NCBI GenBank assembly: GCA_032622095.1
Contig: CP136063.1
Coordinates: 115,032,723 to 115,096,722, forward strand
DNA: 64,000 nucleotides
Reading direction: 5' to 3'
Source: Siphonodentalium dalli
Taxonomy: Eukaryota > Mollusca > Scaphopoda > Gadilida > Siphonodentaliidae
This document shows positions 33,268-44,439 of this stretch, piece after piece. The notes under the pieces are model-generated. The model worked only from the letters and a program-made list of their open reading frames with translations, did not search any database and had not been told where the DNA came from. The position numbers were made by a program, and so were the translations under genes. The first letter of the stretch is position 1. The number at the start of each line of letters is the position of its first letter.

Positions 33268-33685
33268 TAAAACAAATCTAATGATCATGATGGGAGTATT
33301 TTTTATTTCTTATATTGATATAACTTCTATATGGTCCAATTCTAGATGAACTTAAATACCAGTGTTTCAAAGGTGCAACTGCATTCCTTCAAGGCCAAAT
33401 GTTCATCACAAATTTTAATGATAATTTGTATCATTTATCCGGGAAGATGTCCCATAAATAGAGAGTAATCAATTGGTTTCTACGATTATGGGACTAATTT
33501 GGGGCATGATTTTACCAGTAGGTCCAAATCCCCCAGTGAATTATGTCACATAATCATCAAAACCAATTGATTATTCTGTTTATTACAAACTTTCCACCTT
33601 TAAAATTTTTTTATTTTAGAGATAATATGGTACCATCATCGAACACGTCATTTAAATACTTGTGAAGTAACAACTCCGCTTGATG

Positions 33686-34560
33686 TCATTTCAATGTTGG
33701 AACTGTAAAAACTAGAAATAGCCTTATAGAACTCGTTTCTCTCTTGCTCAATATTTGTCCCCCAAAAATTGTGTCCATCCAGCCGTCCATCCATGTTTCG
33801 GGGAGTCTGTCCGTCCATCCGAAATTATAGAAACTTAGTATGTGGCCTTTATATGAGAAAGTCCCGATCAAGTTTGAATTTGGATCCGGTCCTACCATTT
33901 CTTGCAGAGTTATACCCCTTTTTTATTTAGAATTTGTTGATTATTTTGTTGTCCAGATGAGAACTCAAGTTATGATTATCCAATAGCTTTCAAAATAATA
34001 ATGTGGATCAATTACATGAAAATACAGGTCAAGTTCGAATTTGGTTTCAGTCTGACCATATCTGACGGAGTTATGCCCTATTTTCAACCTAGAATTTGCC
34101 AATTATTTTGTTGTCCAGATGTTAACTTGAATACTATTTGACAGAATTTGATGAAACTTGGTATGTGGCCTTCATGAGAAAGTGCTGATCAAGTTTGAAT
34201 TTGGATTAACTCAAGTTATGATTATCCGATAGCTTTCAAATTTAACATGTGGATTAATAACATGAAAATACAGGTCAAGTTCGATTTTGGGTTCAGTCTG
34301 ACCATGCCCATATTAGTCCAAAAAATATTTCTGAGGTTATTGTAATCAGCTGTATCTGTCCATGCATCTGTCTGTCTGTGTGTCCGTCATATTCCTTGTC
34401 CGGATGTTAAGTTGTTAACTCCAGTTCAAATTATGTGATCGAAACAAAACTTGGTATGAGGAATAAGTATCACATTATTGAGGTCAAGTCACAGTCCGAT
34501 GAATATTGACAGCGTTATGCCCCCTTTTTTTACTTAGAAAATGCAGTTTTTGGGTTGTCT
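33686..34560 (-). repeat. Diverged dispersed repeat block with internal direct copies
   Basis: 'atgagaaagt..gatcaagtttgaatttgga' occurs at about 33854 and 34168. 'acaggtcaagttcga' occurs near 34024 and 34270. 'attttgttgtccagatg' occurs near 33943 and 34107. Stretches of 'gtccgtccatcc' are nearby. No coding support. Confidence 0.6.
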
Positions 34561-36116
34561 GGATGATAATTTGAGCAAGTTGGACTAAAATTTTGTCAGA
34601 AATTGACTTCCCAAAAAGGGGAGGTGGGGTCAGCGACCTTTTATTCAACTTAATAGCCGATTATTATTTTGGTATATAATCCAATATGTTAACAACAGAC
34701 AACTACTAGAGTGCTAACCAAACAAAGGTGAATGTTTAAAGTAGTTTAACTGTCTTTTAATGAATAGTGAACTTAAGACACAAAATTGAGCATGAATTTC
34801 TTCACTACAACTCACATACTCGTGCCATGGGAATTGTGTATTCTCAAGCTGGCGGAATGGTCTATCAACCATTATCAGTATATCTATGGTAATACACTTG
34901 CATGCATCTCATCTCCTTAATGTCCAAGGGAGATTCTTTATACCACTTGGGAGAATGCCTGTGAATGTGAACAAGTGATTTGCTATGTATGTGTCTCATC
35001 CTGTTATTATTTTTTTCTTTCATTAATTAAAAACAAATAACAACATAAACAAATGGAAGCAAAGTTTGATTTAATGTTTGTTCCCAGACTCAAATTTTTC
35101 ATTCCTAAAAAGCCACCTTAATCGGGGGACGTGTCACTTAGCAGCCTTTTATTATTGTTGAAAGCTGTATTTTGGATGCAGAAGATATTCAAATTATGAC
35201 ATTATGACAAGCTAAAATATCCTGTATATGTAGATTTGTACATATCTGGGTTGTGAGACATTTTGACAGTTACAAATCTACGACAGTTCATATAGAGCAC
35301 TTTGTACTCATGTGAACAAAACTAGTTCCGTCATGGGGCTGAGTTAAGTGCTGTCAGTAAGCACGTAAGTAATAATAGATGTCACCGTTCCAGCCACGAG
35401 GGCAACTTGGGAGACATCTTCTCCCTAAAATGTGCCACTTCTCCCTATTTTTGTCCCAGGGAGAAGTGACCTCTCTCATATACCAGTATGCATATGTCCC
35501 AACAGACTATTTAAAGTATATTTAATGACTATAATAGTGTTCTTAATCAAAATAATGATTTTATAAATGGGCTCTGGTGCTGCATAATACTTATTGGATC
35601 ATAGAAGGGAGATGTTGGGGTGTAAATTGAAATTCAGATATTGTTACTTCTCCCAAACAGTCCACTTCTCCATAATAACCTAAGTGACTTCCCCCAATTT
35701 AAACCTCTAGGCTGGTTCCTGTCAGGGCATATTACACAGGTGTGACATTACCATTTTCAGTTTACCAAGAAATCCTTCAATAGGTGTGTAATAAACTGAA
35801 AATATAGGTCCTAGAAAAATCTGGGTCAACTTGTTGGACAATTTTTTACAAGCACTTATGTCAAGTATTACGAAGAGAATTCTATACTCAGAGATCAGTA
35901 ACAACTAAAATAATAAGGTTCAAGACTGATTACATAGGGGTGTGTACCCACTTGAAACTTGCGTTTACACAGTAGTGTGAATTATCAGTAATTTCGTGTG
36001 AATACCTATATACGATGCTCAGCACTGGGCATGGAGCTGGAGCAGTTATTATGCTAGTGCACAAAACATGTATCAATTTACAGTACTATAGATATATACA
36101 CTAGAATTATGAAGCT
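34561..36116. other. Intergenic, no feature seen
   Basis: 'ccacttctcccta' and 'ttcccagggagaagtgacc'-like segments near 35430-35475 form a short inverted repeat. Otherwise nothing recognised. Confidence 0.4.
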
Positions 36117-36330
36117 TTAACCTTTCCATGACTGGAGCTCTATAGCTCCCAAAGGGAGCCTTGCATATATAAGAGAATACATTGGCCTAACAATATTTGC
36201 CTTGACCTTGTAAGCCAGTGCATTCTCTTATATATGCCAGGCTCCCTATGAGACTCACGTTTACATGTATAAGAGAATGCACTGTCACAGGGTCTTTAAT
36301 GCTGCGCAGCTCCCGCCATGAAAGGGTTAA
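36117..36330. mobile_element. TTAA MITE, 'ccatgactgg' subfamily (short)
   Basis: TTAA at 36117-36120 and 36327-36330. The left portion is shortened, running from 'ctggagctctatagctccc' straight to 'gagccttgcatatataagag'. Confidence 0.85.
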
Positions 36331-37550
36331 GCAGCAACATCAGGGAGCGATCCAATAGAGTATTATTTCTGACAATCATCAAGGATGTAATATATACAAA
36401 ATAATGCAAAACAAAAATGCAAACAAAAGAGCTAAACAGTGAACATAAATATTAAAATGACTTAGCATTAAAATTCTGCCTGCAGAATCATAAAAAAAAC
36501 AATTATAAATCATATTTAAAACAAATGACCAGATTTAATTTAAATTGATACAGGGCATGGAATCTAAATGATCAAAATGGTGGTGTTTCTTTAACTTAAA
36601 AATTATAGATAGCCTTTAGTATAGTTATTCACTGTTTTGAGAAAATCAGTTATGTCGTTTGAGTCTGAAAAGATAAGACCTATAATAATGTTGATGTCAC
36701 ATTTTCTGAAGTAATCACATTTGGTAAACAGTTGCATCTTTCATTTAAAGGTACGGTTGGCCTTGGCGGTGGGTATCCTGTGAAAATATTTCCACCCGTC
36801 AAAAACCGCCACAAACAGAAAGAACAACAAAATGTAGACAGACTTTGTCCGTATACAAATAAGAAATATCGCATAAACAGTATGTTATTGTCATATTTTT
36901 GACCATTGTTATGTAAACAAAAGCCTAAAAAGTTACTTTTCTGGTGTTTGTTTATATTATGATGGTAAACATAAAGAGCGTTCTTTGTGGGTGAATTCCT
37001 GATATGGAACTAATAAAGAGCGTTTATGCCATTTGTGTGTGATTAGCCAGCAGCATTGTGTTGTCTTCTGTAACACAATCAGGCTTGCTTAGGTAATATA
37101 GAGTAAATCTTTATGATAACATGCTGTTTACGCGATGGTCATGGTATCTATGAACGAAACTATGCGTTTTAATGTTTTTCTGTTTACGGTGATTGGAACA
37201 AATATGAATATTTTCGACAACTAAGGCCTCACGTGCCTTTAAACTATGAAAAAATGGGGGCAATTTAGTTATATAATTCAAGTCTGAAAAGGCATAGATC
37301 TATAATAATAGTGAATTCACATTTTCATTAACATTTGGTAAATAATTGCCTCTTTCATTTAACTATATAAACTCAACACATATGGCACTGGCACTCTTGT
37401 TATATTGATATGCCTGCTCATAAATAAAGCTCAAAACTCATGTGTCCAAATGACATGACATACATTTTTTATCAGGAAATGTTTGATCTATAATTTTGAA
37501 GTAAATGGATATAGAATCATTTTGATGTCATCCGTTCCTGACCCTAAGAT
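36331..37550. other. Intergenic, no feature seen
   Basis: AT-rich. A segment near 36657-36745 is loosely repeated near 37282-37360 ('gtctgaaaag' and 'cctataataatgttgatgtc' or its variants). Confidence 0.4.
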
Positions 37551-37684
37551 GTACAGTAATCCCCTAAGTAATCAACTCCTTAACCACAGCAGAATTATGG
37601 GTAACTTTTCAGGATTTAAATCCTGAAAAGTTACCCATAATTCTGCTGTGGTTATGGAATCGATTAATTAGGGCATTACTGTAT
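37551..37684. mobile_element. Foldback MITE, copy 11 (core deleted)
   Basis: Only the outer ~65 nt of each arm remain, meeting at 'ggatttaaatcc'. Confidence 0.85.
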
Positions 37685-38210
37685 AGATATACTTGGTGGT
37701 CCATCTCTTCCCGGCAACACAACAAAAAGTTATGTGAAACCATATTTGAAGACATGTTTCCATAAATGGCCAGGTTTAGCCACATGTGTAACTTGTAACG
37801 TGTGTTGCTATTGTCAACGAAAGTCACGTAGTCATACCATTTAGAAGTTTTGTGTCCAATGTGTAGTATACGGAACACTTAATAATCCAATCTTCGAATT
37901 ACTGAATGAGCGACCAGCACCATGCAGGCAGTGGGATAATGAGATTCACCAGCGTGGGAAGATCTTAATATGATTGAAGTCAATTAAACATATCGGTGGT
38001 CACAGTGTGAACAGCTTGTCCTCATCACCAGAATATTGTTTATGCACATTTTGCTCCACGTTGGGACAACATCTATAAACATGTTGGTTTGGTGGCATAA
38101 AATGATGTGACTTTTCCCATCAAGTGCATCTCCATAGCAACACATGTTACAACTTATTATTCCAAAAAACACAGGGGACACATCTGGTGTTATACACATT
38201 TCACTTAATG
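37685..38210. other. Intergenic, no feature seen
   Basis: No motif or repeat recognised. Confidence 0.4.
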
Positions 38211-38375
38211 TTAACCCTTCCTTGACTGGAGCTTCCTGAAATTTTGCGAAAACCCTGTCCGGTGCAATACATTCTCTTATATATGCGAGTCTCCCATAGG
38301 AAGCCTCGCATATATAAGAGAATACATTGGCCTAACAATATTTACCTTGAGCAATAACGGCCAGTGCATTCTCAA
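38211..38375. mobile_element. TTAA MITE, truncated on the right
   Basis: TTAA at 38211-38214, then 'cccttccttgactggagc' and the inner 'atatatgcgagtctcccata' palindrome. It stops after 'gccagtgcattctc', where the next repeat begins. Confidence 0.75.
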
Positions 38376-38379
38376 GATG

Positions 38380-39636
38380 CTCCAGACACCCATTTTAAAA
38401 AAATGAAATTTGGAAAATATCATTGGCTCCCATCTAGAGATCCTTATGAAGTTTGGTGATGATCGGATGAAGGATGTGGCCTGTGGGTTGTGGTGAAGAT
38501 TTAGTCATGCAAAGAGTAAACTCCAAGATGGCCACTGGCAGCCATGTTTTTTAACAAATTTCGGAAAACATCTATCTAGAGGTCACCCCAAAGATCCTTA
38601 TGAAGATTGGTGACGATTGGATGAGGCATATGAAGGTTGTGCCCAAGGATTTAGTCATGCAAAGAGTAAAAATCCAAGATGGCCACTGGCAGCCATGTTT
38701 TTCAACAAATTTTGGAAAAAATCAATGGCTCCCATCTAGAGGTCACCCTGAAGAGGCATATAAAGTTTGGAGATGATCAGAAAAGGGATGTGGTCTGTAG
38801 GTTTAGCCAAAGGATTTAGTCATGCAAAGAGTAAAATACAAGATGGCTGCTGGCGGCCATGTTTTTAATAGAAAATCGTTCAAATTTGATAGCCCTCATC
38901 TAGAGGTGATCCTAATCAAGCCTGTAAATTTCAAAAAAACATTTCTTAGATATATGCGGCCTGCAGGGTGTGCTGATGGATTCAAATTTGAATTCCAGAA
39001 ATAATCGATGGCTCCCATCCAGAGGTCACCCCGAAGATCCGTATGAAGTTTGATGATGATCGAATGATGGATATGGCCTGTAGGGTGTGCCAAACTATTT
39101 AGTCATGCAAAGAGTAAAATTCAAGATGGCTGCTGGCTGCCATGTTTTTTAACGAATTTCGGAAATAATTGATGGCTCCCATCTAGAGGTCACCCCGAAG
39201 ATCCGTATGAAGTTTGGTGGTGATTAAATGAGGAATGTGGTGTGCAGGGTGTGCCAAAGGATTTAGTCATGCAAAGAGTAAAATTCAAAATGGCTGCCAG
39301 CAGCCATGTTTGTCATCGAAAATTGCTAAAAATCATCTAGAGGTGGTCTTAAATATGCCTGTGAATTTTCAAAACATTTCTCCAATAAATGCGGCTGCAG
39401 GGTGTGCCAATGGATTCAAATTTTAAATCTAAAATGGCTGCTGGCGGCCATGATTTTTAACGAATTTGGTAAAAATTGATGGCTCCCCCTGAAGATCATT
39501 ATGAAGTTTGGTGATGATCGGATGAGGGATACGGCCTGTAAGGTGAGCCAAAGGAAATTGTTGACGGACGCATGCCTGGATCATGGACAAATGCACGGAC
39601 GCCAACCCCACGGCAAAGTAAAGTTGAGCTAAAATG
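38380..39636 (+). mobile_element. Pearl/HINE-like element, about 7 core units
   Basis: 'caagatggc' or a variant ('caaaatggc', 'aaaatggct') recurs about every 160 bp from 38523 to 39430, within 'gtcatgcaaagagtaaaat' contexts. 'ctagaggtcaccc' recurs similarly. The right end is 'gtaaagttgagctaaaatg' (39617-39635), the terminus shared with 47243-47257. Confidence 0.65.
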
Positions 39637-39768
39637 ATACATCCTAGTGACATAAGCTCCTTTTGACTGGCCTCTTTGGTCCAAAACATTAGACCTAAAG
39701 TTTAGGGAAGAGATACACTATCTTTAAAACAAGGTAAACAGAACTGAGAATAGTGTGTCTGTCATTTG

Positions 39769-40075
39769 CAGAATGAGGTCTCTGGAGGGTGAATTTAGTG
39801 ACGCTATCCCACACAGTGGGCTAGCATAACCAAATTCACCCTCTGGGGACCTCATTCTGCATGGCTTCATCTGCTATGGGAGACAGACTCAGATTGGTGA
39901 ATATTGTGAAGTACACACATTGGGAACCTCGATTTTCCAATGTGTCGTCCGCCAATTTGAGGATATAGAAAAACTAAACTAAAAAAGAAACTTTCCAGAG
40001 AAGATAATGCCTAAGCAGAATGAGGTCCCCAGTGGGTGAATTTAGTGATGCTAGCCCACTAAGACCTTATTCTGC
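39769..40075. repeat. 'gcagaatgaggtc' hairpin repeat
   Basis: 39769-39862 forms a ~94-nt stem-loop: 'gcagaatgaggtctctggag' pairs with 'ggggacctcattctgc'. A further direct copy starts at 40015. Counterparts are at 2440-2580 and 441-490. Confidence 0.7.
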
Positions 40076-40090
40076 AAATGACAGGCACCT

Positions 40091-40883
40091 TATTCTCAGG
40101 CCTGAAGGTAAATGGCAACAAATGAAAAAACTTGGCACTATTATAAATATTATAGCATACAAATGTACTTTTGAGTATTCTATGAAAATGTGCTTTCTAA
40201 TGAAAAGAACAATGAAATCAATAATGAATAATAGAACATAGAATGTTGAATAAATTTTCAATGCGATAAATGTCAACTGATTGAAGAACACATACTTATT
40301 TTGGCATGTTATTACACAGACTCACTAAAGCTAAATGTGTCTGTAGTCAGGGATTAGAAGCCGCTTAACTTTTGTTAGCAATATTATGTTACAAGGAATA
40401 TTCCTTCATCCAATCTTAGAGGTCTCCGACAATTTGCCAGCAGACTTGTGAATAAATAAATAAAAGATACTGTGTTCTCAGGCACCACCATCATTACGCA
40501 AAAGGACCTCATCAAAACTATTATTTGCAATTTTATCCAGAAGTTTAAAAAAGTTCAAAACTTATTCTCCAATTCAATCACAATTAGAAACTTAGCTTCC
40601 TTTGGAGGCAGAATGGAGAAAAGGCATTGGTTTATATGGTCTATATAATTGCTTTGATTTTGTAGGACTTTTCACCATCATATTATCCACACATCCATTG
40701 ATTTCTTGAATGTTTTGAAAAAATAAAAACCCACCTTCGTTAATCAAATTTCCCAAATGTAATTGTCTGAGAACACAGGTATTTATTTTTAATATATTTA
40801 CATTCATAAATACGATTTTAAACTGTTGTCATTGCAAAGTGTACAATTGTTTGCTTTATATTCAATGTCAAGCTTTAGAAAGT
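40091..40883. other. Intergenic, no feature seen
   Basis: AT-rich, with short open frames only and no splice support. Confidence 0.4.
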
Positions 40884-41125
40884 TTAACCCTTTCTTTACT
40901 GAATGGATTCTCCAATTCAGTTATGAAAATATACATTGGAATAGTCTATTATTTATTTGGAGGGATGTTCAGGAAATATAAGCAGACGACAGACAGGCAA
41001 AAAGATAATACAAGAGTAGTATGATTTCTATTAATTGTTAGGGAATGGTTGTTTGTTTAACTTATTATCTGAACATTTCCTGATGAAACTAATCATCAAC
41101 GAGTATTTATTACAGAAAGGGTTAA
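40884..41125. mobile_element. TTAA MITE, 'CCCTTTCTTTACT' subfamily
   Basis: TTAA at 40884-40887 and 41122-41125 flanks CCCTTTCTTTACTGAATGG and its partner 'cagaaaggg'. The inner part includes 'ggaatagtctattatttat', as in the 15946 copy on the other strand. Confidence 0.8.
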
Positions 41126-41628
41126 CTGTTCAAGATGGCTGAAATTTTATTGATGGATTGTGAAAAAAGCAAATCAGAAGTATGGAACCTGTAGAACGAA
41201 TATGTTTTTGCTTAAAATGAGTACAGACACTGTCCTCTTGAATACTACAGTAATTTGAAATATCAAATTGTTGTTCTCTTGAAAAAAATGACACCCAACT
41301 TGATGATTACTAAAAAGTATCTTGCACATGCGTAAATTGATAGATAACTGTATGACGTTATGTGATAAAAGCCTGTGTGAGTTATCTAATTTTCATTATT
41401 TAACATCACAATTGTCATGTTGTTATATCAACACACTGACTCGGTAGGGAGAGCTATCATAACCAGGGCTTCAGCCAGACATGGAAAAGTTTGAGGGCAA
41501 CATACATTATAGTGATGGAAATGTACCAAGAATGAGATTTGTGTCATCACAATCACCTCTATACTTATTGGGCTGTTGCCTGATAAATCAAGTTGTCATG
41601 AAGAAAGTTGAGCATATTTCTAGTTGAG
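41126..41628. other. Intergenic, no feature seen
   Basis: Nothing recognised. This is the 3' flank of GNB5, about 0.9-1.4 kb past its stop codon. Confidence 0.4.
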
Positions 41629-41636
41629 CTTATGAT

Positions 41637-42266
41637 TAGGGCCCTGCGAATCGGGCATTTTCATTTCGAATCGAATCTTGATACAAATCAGCCAAATGAT
41701 TCCAAATCACATCGAATCTCGAATCGAATCATTACATCAGACATATCAATAGTGAAGATGTAGATATAGCTTGACTGATTGGCCGTACTGGTATCAATAA
41801 AACTAACTTCTTAATGACGATAAGTGATCATAGGTATATAATGTAAATATTATCCATAAATGGATCAAATTCGCATTTAACCATCTTAAGTGTGCATTAT
41901 TTGTGGCTATCTCTGCTATAGAATATCAAAAAGGTATCATAAGGAATAATGAAGTCAGTAAGCATTCACGTAGCTAAAGTTCGACATATATATGAAATTT
42001 TGCAACATCAGTTTCATCAGTCGTGCAATGCTTCGGTGGTTTATATAGTATAGCTCAGTCTACAACAGTATTTGTAATATGTGGTCTTTCATTCGTATCA
42101 TAAGCTATCTTCGCGAAAAAAGCAATGTTGTCCATTGCCGTAATGATAATACCACTGGTGCCAGTGATTTGATAGAATTCGAATCAGGACAGCCAATTTC
42201 AAATTGAATCGAAATCAGACGAAAGATTCTGAATTGCATCGAATCGAATCAATTTGCAGGCCCCTA
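41637..42266. mobile_element. hAT-type non-autonomous element, 630 bp
   Basis: Ends TAGGGCCCTGCGAATCG and GCAGGCCCCTA, flanked by the exact 8-bp duplication CTTATGAT (41629-41636 and 42267-42274). The subterminal sequence is rich in 'gaatcgaatc'. No transposase. The ends match the element at 56798-58121. Confidence 0.92.
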
Positions 42267-42500
42267 CTTATGATCATGACAAAAGCAGAAGGAATATTCA
42301 GTGTATATGAATATTAAAGCTTATGCAAAAGGTTTTAAAAATGTCACCTCCTGAATATGTGATCAATCCTGACTTGCTACAGCTTCTATAAAACATGTGT
42401 GGTGCCATTAACAGAGACAATTCTCATAACAATCTTAAAATATAGATATAATATTGCACTATAAAATCTATGAGAATGAAACTAATGGTGACTCAGGACA

Positions 42501-42512
42501 TCAGGCCCATAT
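42501..42512 (-). CDS. GNB5: GNB5 terminal micro-exon (Ile-Trp-Ala-stop)
   Basis: On the - strand a pyrimidine-rich tract ending 'tttttatttcag' (acceptor at 42513-42515) precedes ATA TGG GCC TGA. The preceding exon ends in phase 0 after Leu-Arg, so the spliced protein ends LR-IWA. G-beta-5 proteins end LRVWA, and other G-beta proteins end in LKIWN, so this tiny exon supplies exactly the expected C-terminus. The alternative, read-through of the intron from 43886, would add a 10-residue unrelated tail ([10 protein letters not shown] after Val). The exon's 3' UTR extent is not determined, and no convincing AATAAA was found close by. Confidence 0.75.
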   Translation of the reverse strand: MWA

Positions 42513-43288
42513 CTGAAATAAAAAATAGAGAATAAAAGATTAATTATATAAGAGAATTATTCATAAATTTGAGACAGTATGTAGAAATGAATCAAACAGT
42601 AACAACGGCTGACCTGTTGCTAACATGTGTTCTAGGGATGAATATTTGATTAGATTAGAATTGGAGGGGTATTCCACAACCATATCAGAAGATGTTTCTA
42701 TATAACAATAATGGGAAAATTTATTCAACAAGCAACATATCCTTTTAGTTGGGTTAAAGATGTTTTTTATCTCTTCCCAGCAAGTTTTATATAAATTCCA
42801 GGTATATGATAATAGATATGAATCGAGGACACCTGTCCTGAAAAGCTTCTATCAATTAATATAATTTTTTTTAACTTTCTCAAATAATAGTTACATTCTA
42901 ACGCAACAGAAAAGGGGGATATTTTTAAGAGTTCGGAACCTTTCAGGAGTTTTCTGTAAATTGACTATCTATTTCTGTTCGCGACTTCAATAAACCAAAT
43001 TTAGTTTAATTGCCATGATTTGTAATTCTCAACACTGGTCAAACATGATGCTTCAAATACATGTAAATTCAAATAAAATTACATTATAATCTACACAGAC
43101 TACACTACATCAATATTTTGATTTCAACAGCGTAGCAAGAGAGAGATAATATATATATATTTTTTATAAGGTACCCTCCATCTAGGCCAAGTTTGCGGTA
43201 TTTCAGCTCTCCCCATTTAGCAAATTAAAACGGACATTTCGACAGCGATTTCACGATTGCATCAGAAATAAACCACATTAGTATGCCT
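42513..43288 (-). other. Last intron of GNB5, proximal part
   Basis: No features other than the MITE and AT-rich tandem at its far end. It includes a short 'tatatatatat' run near 43149. Confidence 0.5.
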
Positions 43289-43720
43289 TAACCCTTTTAT
43301 GACGGGAGCTGCGCTGGCGCAACATTAAAGACCCTGTGCCAATGCATTCTCTTATATATGCAAGTCGACCATAGGTCGCCTCGCATATATAAGTGAATGC
43401 ATTGGCCTAACAATTTTTTTATTTATCATTTTTTATCAATTTTTCTTACATTCTTTAAAGAAATTTATCATTTTTTATCATTTTACTTACATTCTTTAAC
43501 AATTATTTTTCATTTTTTTTATCATTTTTCTTACATTCTATAACAATTTTTATCATTTTTTCTTATATTCTTTAACAATTTGATAATTTTTATCATTTTT
43601 TCTTACTTTCTTTAACAATTTTATCATTTTTTCTTACATTCTTTATGAAATTTTATCGTTTTTTTCTTACATTCTTTAACAATTTTTATCATTTTGTATC
43701 ATTATTTCTTACATTCTTTT
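43289..43720. repeat. TTAA-MITE left half joined to T-rich tandem repeat
   Basis: TTAA (43289-43292), then 'cccttttatgacgggagctg', the 'atatatgcaagtcgaccata' inner palindrome and 'ggcctaacaattttttt'. This passes into about eight ~40-bp repeats of 'tttatcattttttcttacat' type through about 43720. No right TIR is visible. It lies in the final GNB5 intron. Confidence 0.7.
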
Positions 43721-43886
43721 AGTTTTGGAACATGGAAACCAGTAAAGATGTCACAAATTAGATCATGACATCAATTCATCATTCTGGGCGCAAAATTCTA
43801 GACACGCCTCAAAACGTTGGTGGATATTAATTAACATGTCATACAAACCGCTATGTGATATGTCCAGTTTTTGGGAAAGGACTTAC

Positions 43887-44053
43887 CCTCAGTGTATTAT
43901 CCCAGCTTCCTGTACATAATGATGTGCCGTCAGGTGATATGCGTAAACAACTAACGCGGTTTTCATGACCATTTAAAATGCATACTCTGTGACCTTTGAG
44001 AACATCCCAAACATTGACAGTATAATCGTTGTATCCACCAAATAAGATTCGAC
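43887..44053 (-). CDS. GNB5: GNB5 exon, last WD40 blades
   Basis: The acceptor 'gcttttgcag' (- strand) precedes GT CGA ATC, and the donor GTAAGT follows CTG AGG. The exon is 167 nt, with phase 1 in and phase 0 out. The encoded 55 residues run [18 protein letters not shown] ... [15 protein letters not shown], which match G-protein beta-5 far better than beta-1 to -4 (for example [14 protein letters not shown] and SGSWD..LR-type spacing). The GH-WD pattern of the last WD40 repeat is intact ([16 protein letters not shown]). In known animals G-beta-5 pairs with the GGL domain of R7-type RGS proteins and acts at the membrane of neurons. The frame also reads through to 43851, which is intron retention rather than the expected end. 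Confidence 0.92.
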
Positions 44054-44319
44054 CTGCAAAAGCAAACACAATTCTCATGATTTTATCGAAAACAGAAAAG
44101 CCAAAAAAGTTTTCATTGGTTTTGTGATCAATATGTGTTCCTCTCACCTTCTTGAACAGGTTAAACTGAGAATGAACTCTTTTTATAATAGGATAAACAT
44201 TTGTGGTTTGGACTCTCGTTATTTGCAAATTGTTGGGAAGGGTGTGTCAGTGGGTTAGGCCCCTGTGAATCAGGGGTTTACAGTCGAATCAAATCTTGTA
44301 TTGGATCAAATATATACCT
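44054..44319 (-). other. GNB5 intron start, no feature
   Basis: Intron sequence just upstream of the exon. The open frame to 44228 is an extension of the exon frame without a splice signal. Confidence 0.5.
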
Positions 44320-44400
44320 GAGCCGAACCTGGATATCAAATACCAGTTTCAGCGAACCTGGGTAACATAATACTAGTTTTGGAAACCTAGGAAATATAGT
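44320..44400 (+). repeat. Three degenerate minisatellite-like units
   Basis: 'gaacctgg' recurs at about 44325 and 44354 and 'gaaacctagg' at about 44382. The middle unit (44354-44384) reads 'cctgggtaacataat' then 'gttttgga', close to a unit of the 30-bp array at 21.87-25.59 kb. It lies in a GNB5 intron. Confidence 0.55.
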
Positions 44401-44439
44401 TTAAATGAAAGTGTCAATGACACTGTAGCTCAACTTGGA

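Noticed and set aside
43851-44228. Single 125-codon GNB5 exon reading through both splice sites
   Set aside because: Consensus acceptor and donor delimit 43887-44053, neighbouring exons match in phase, and residues outside that span do not resemble G-beta.
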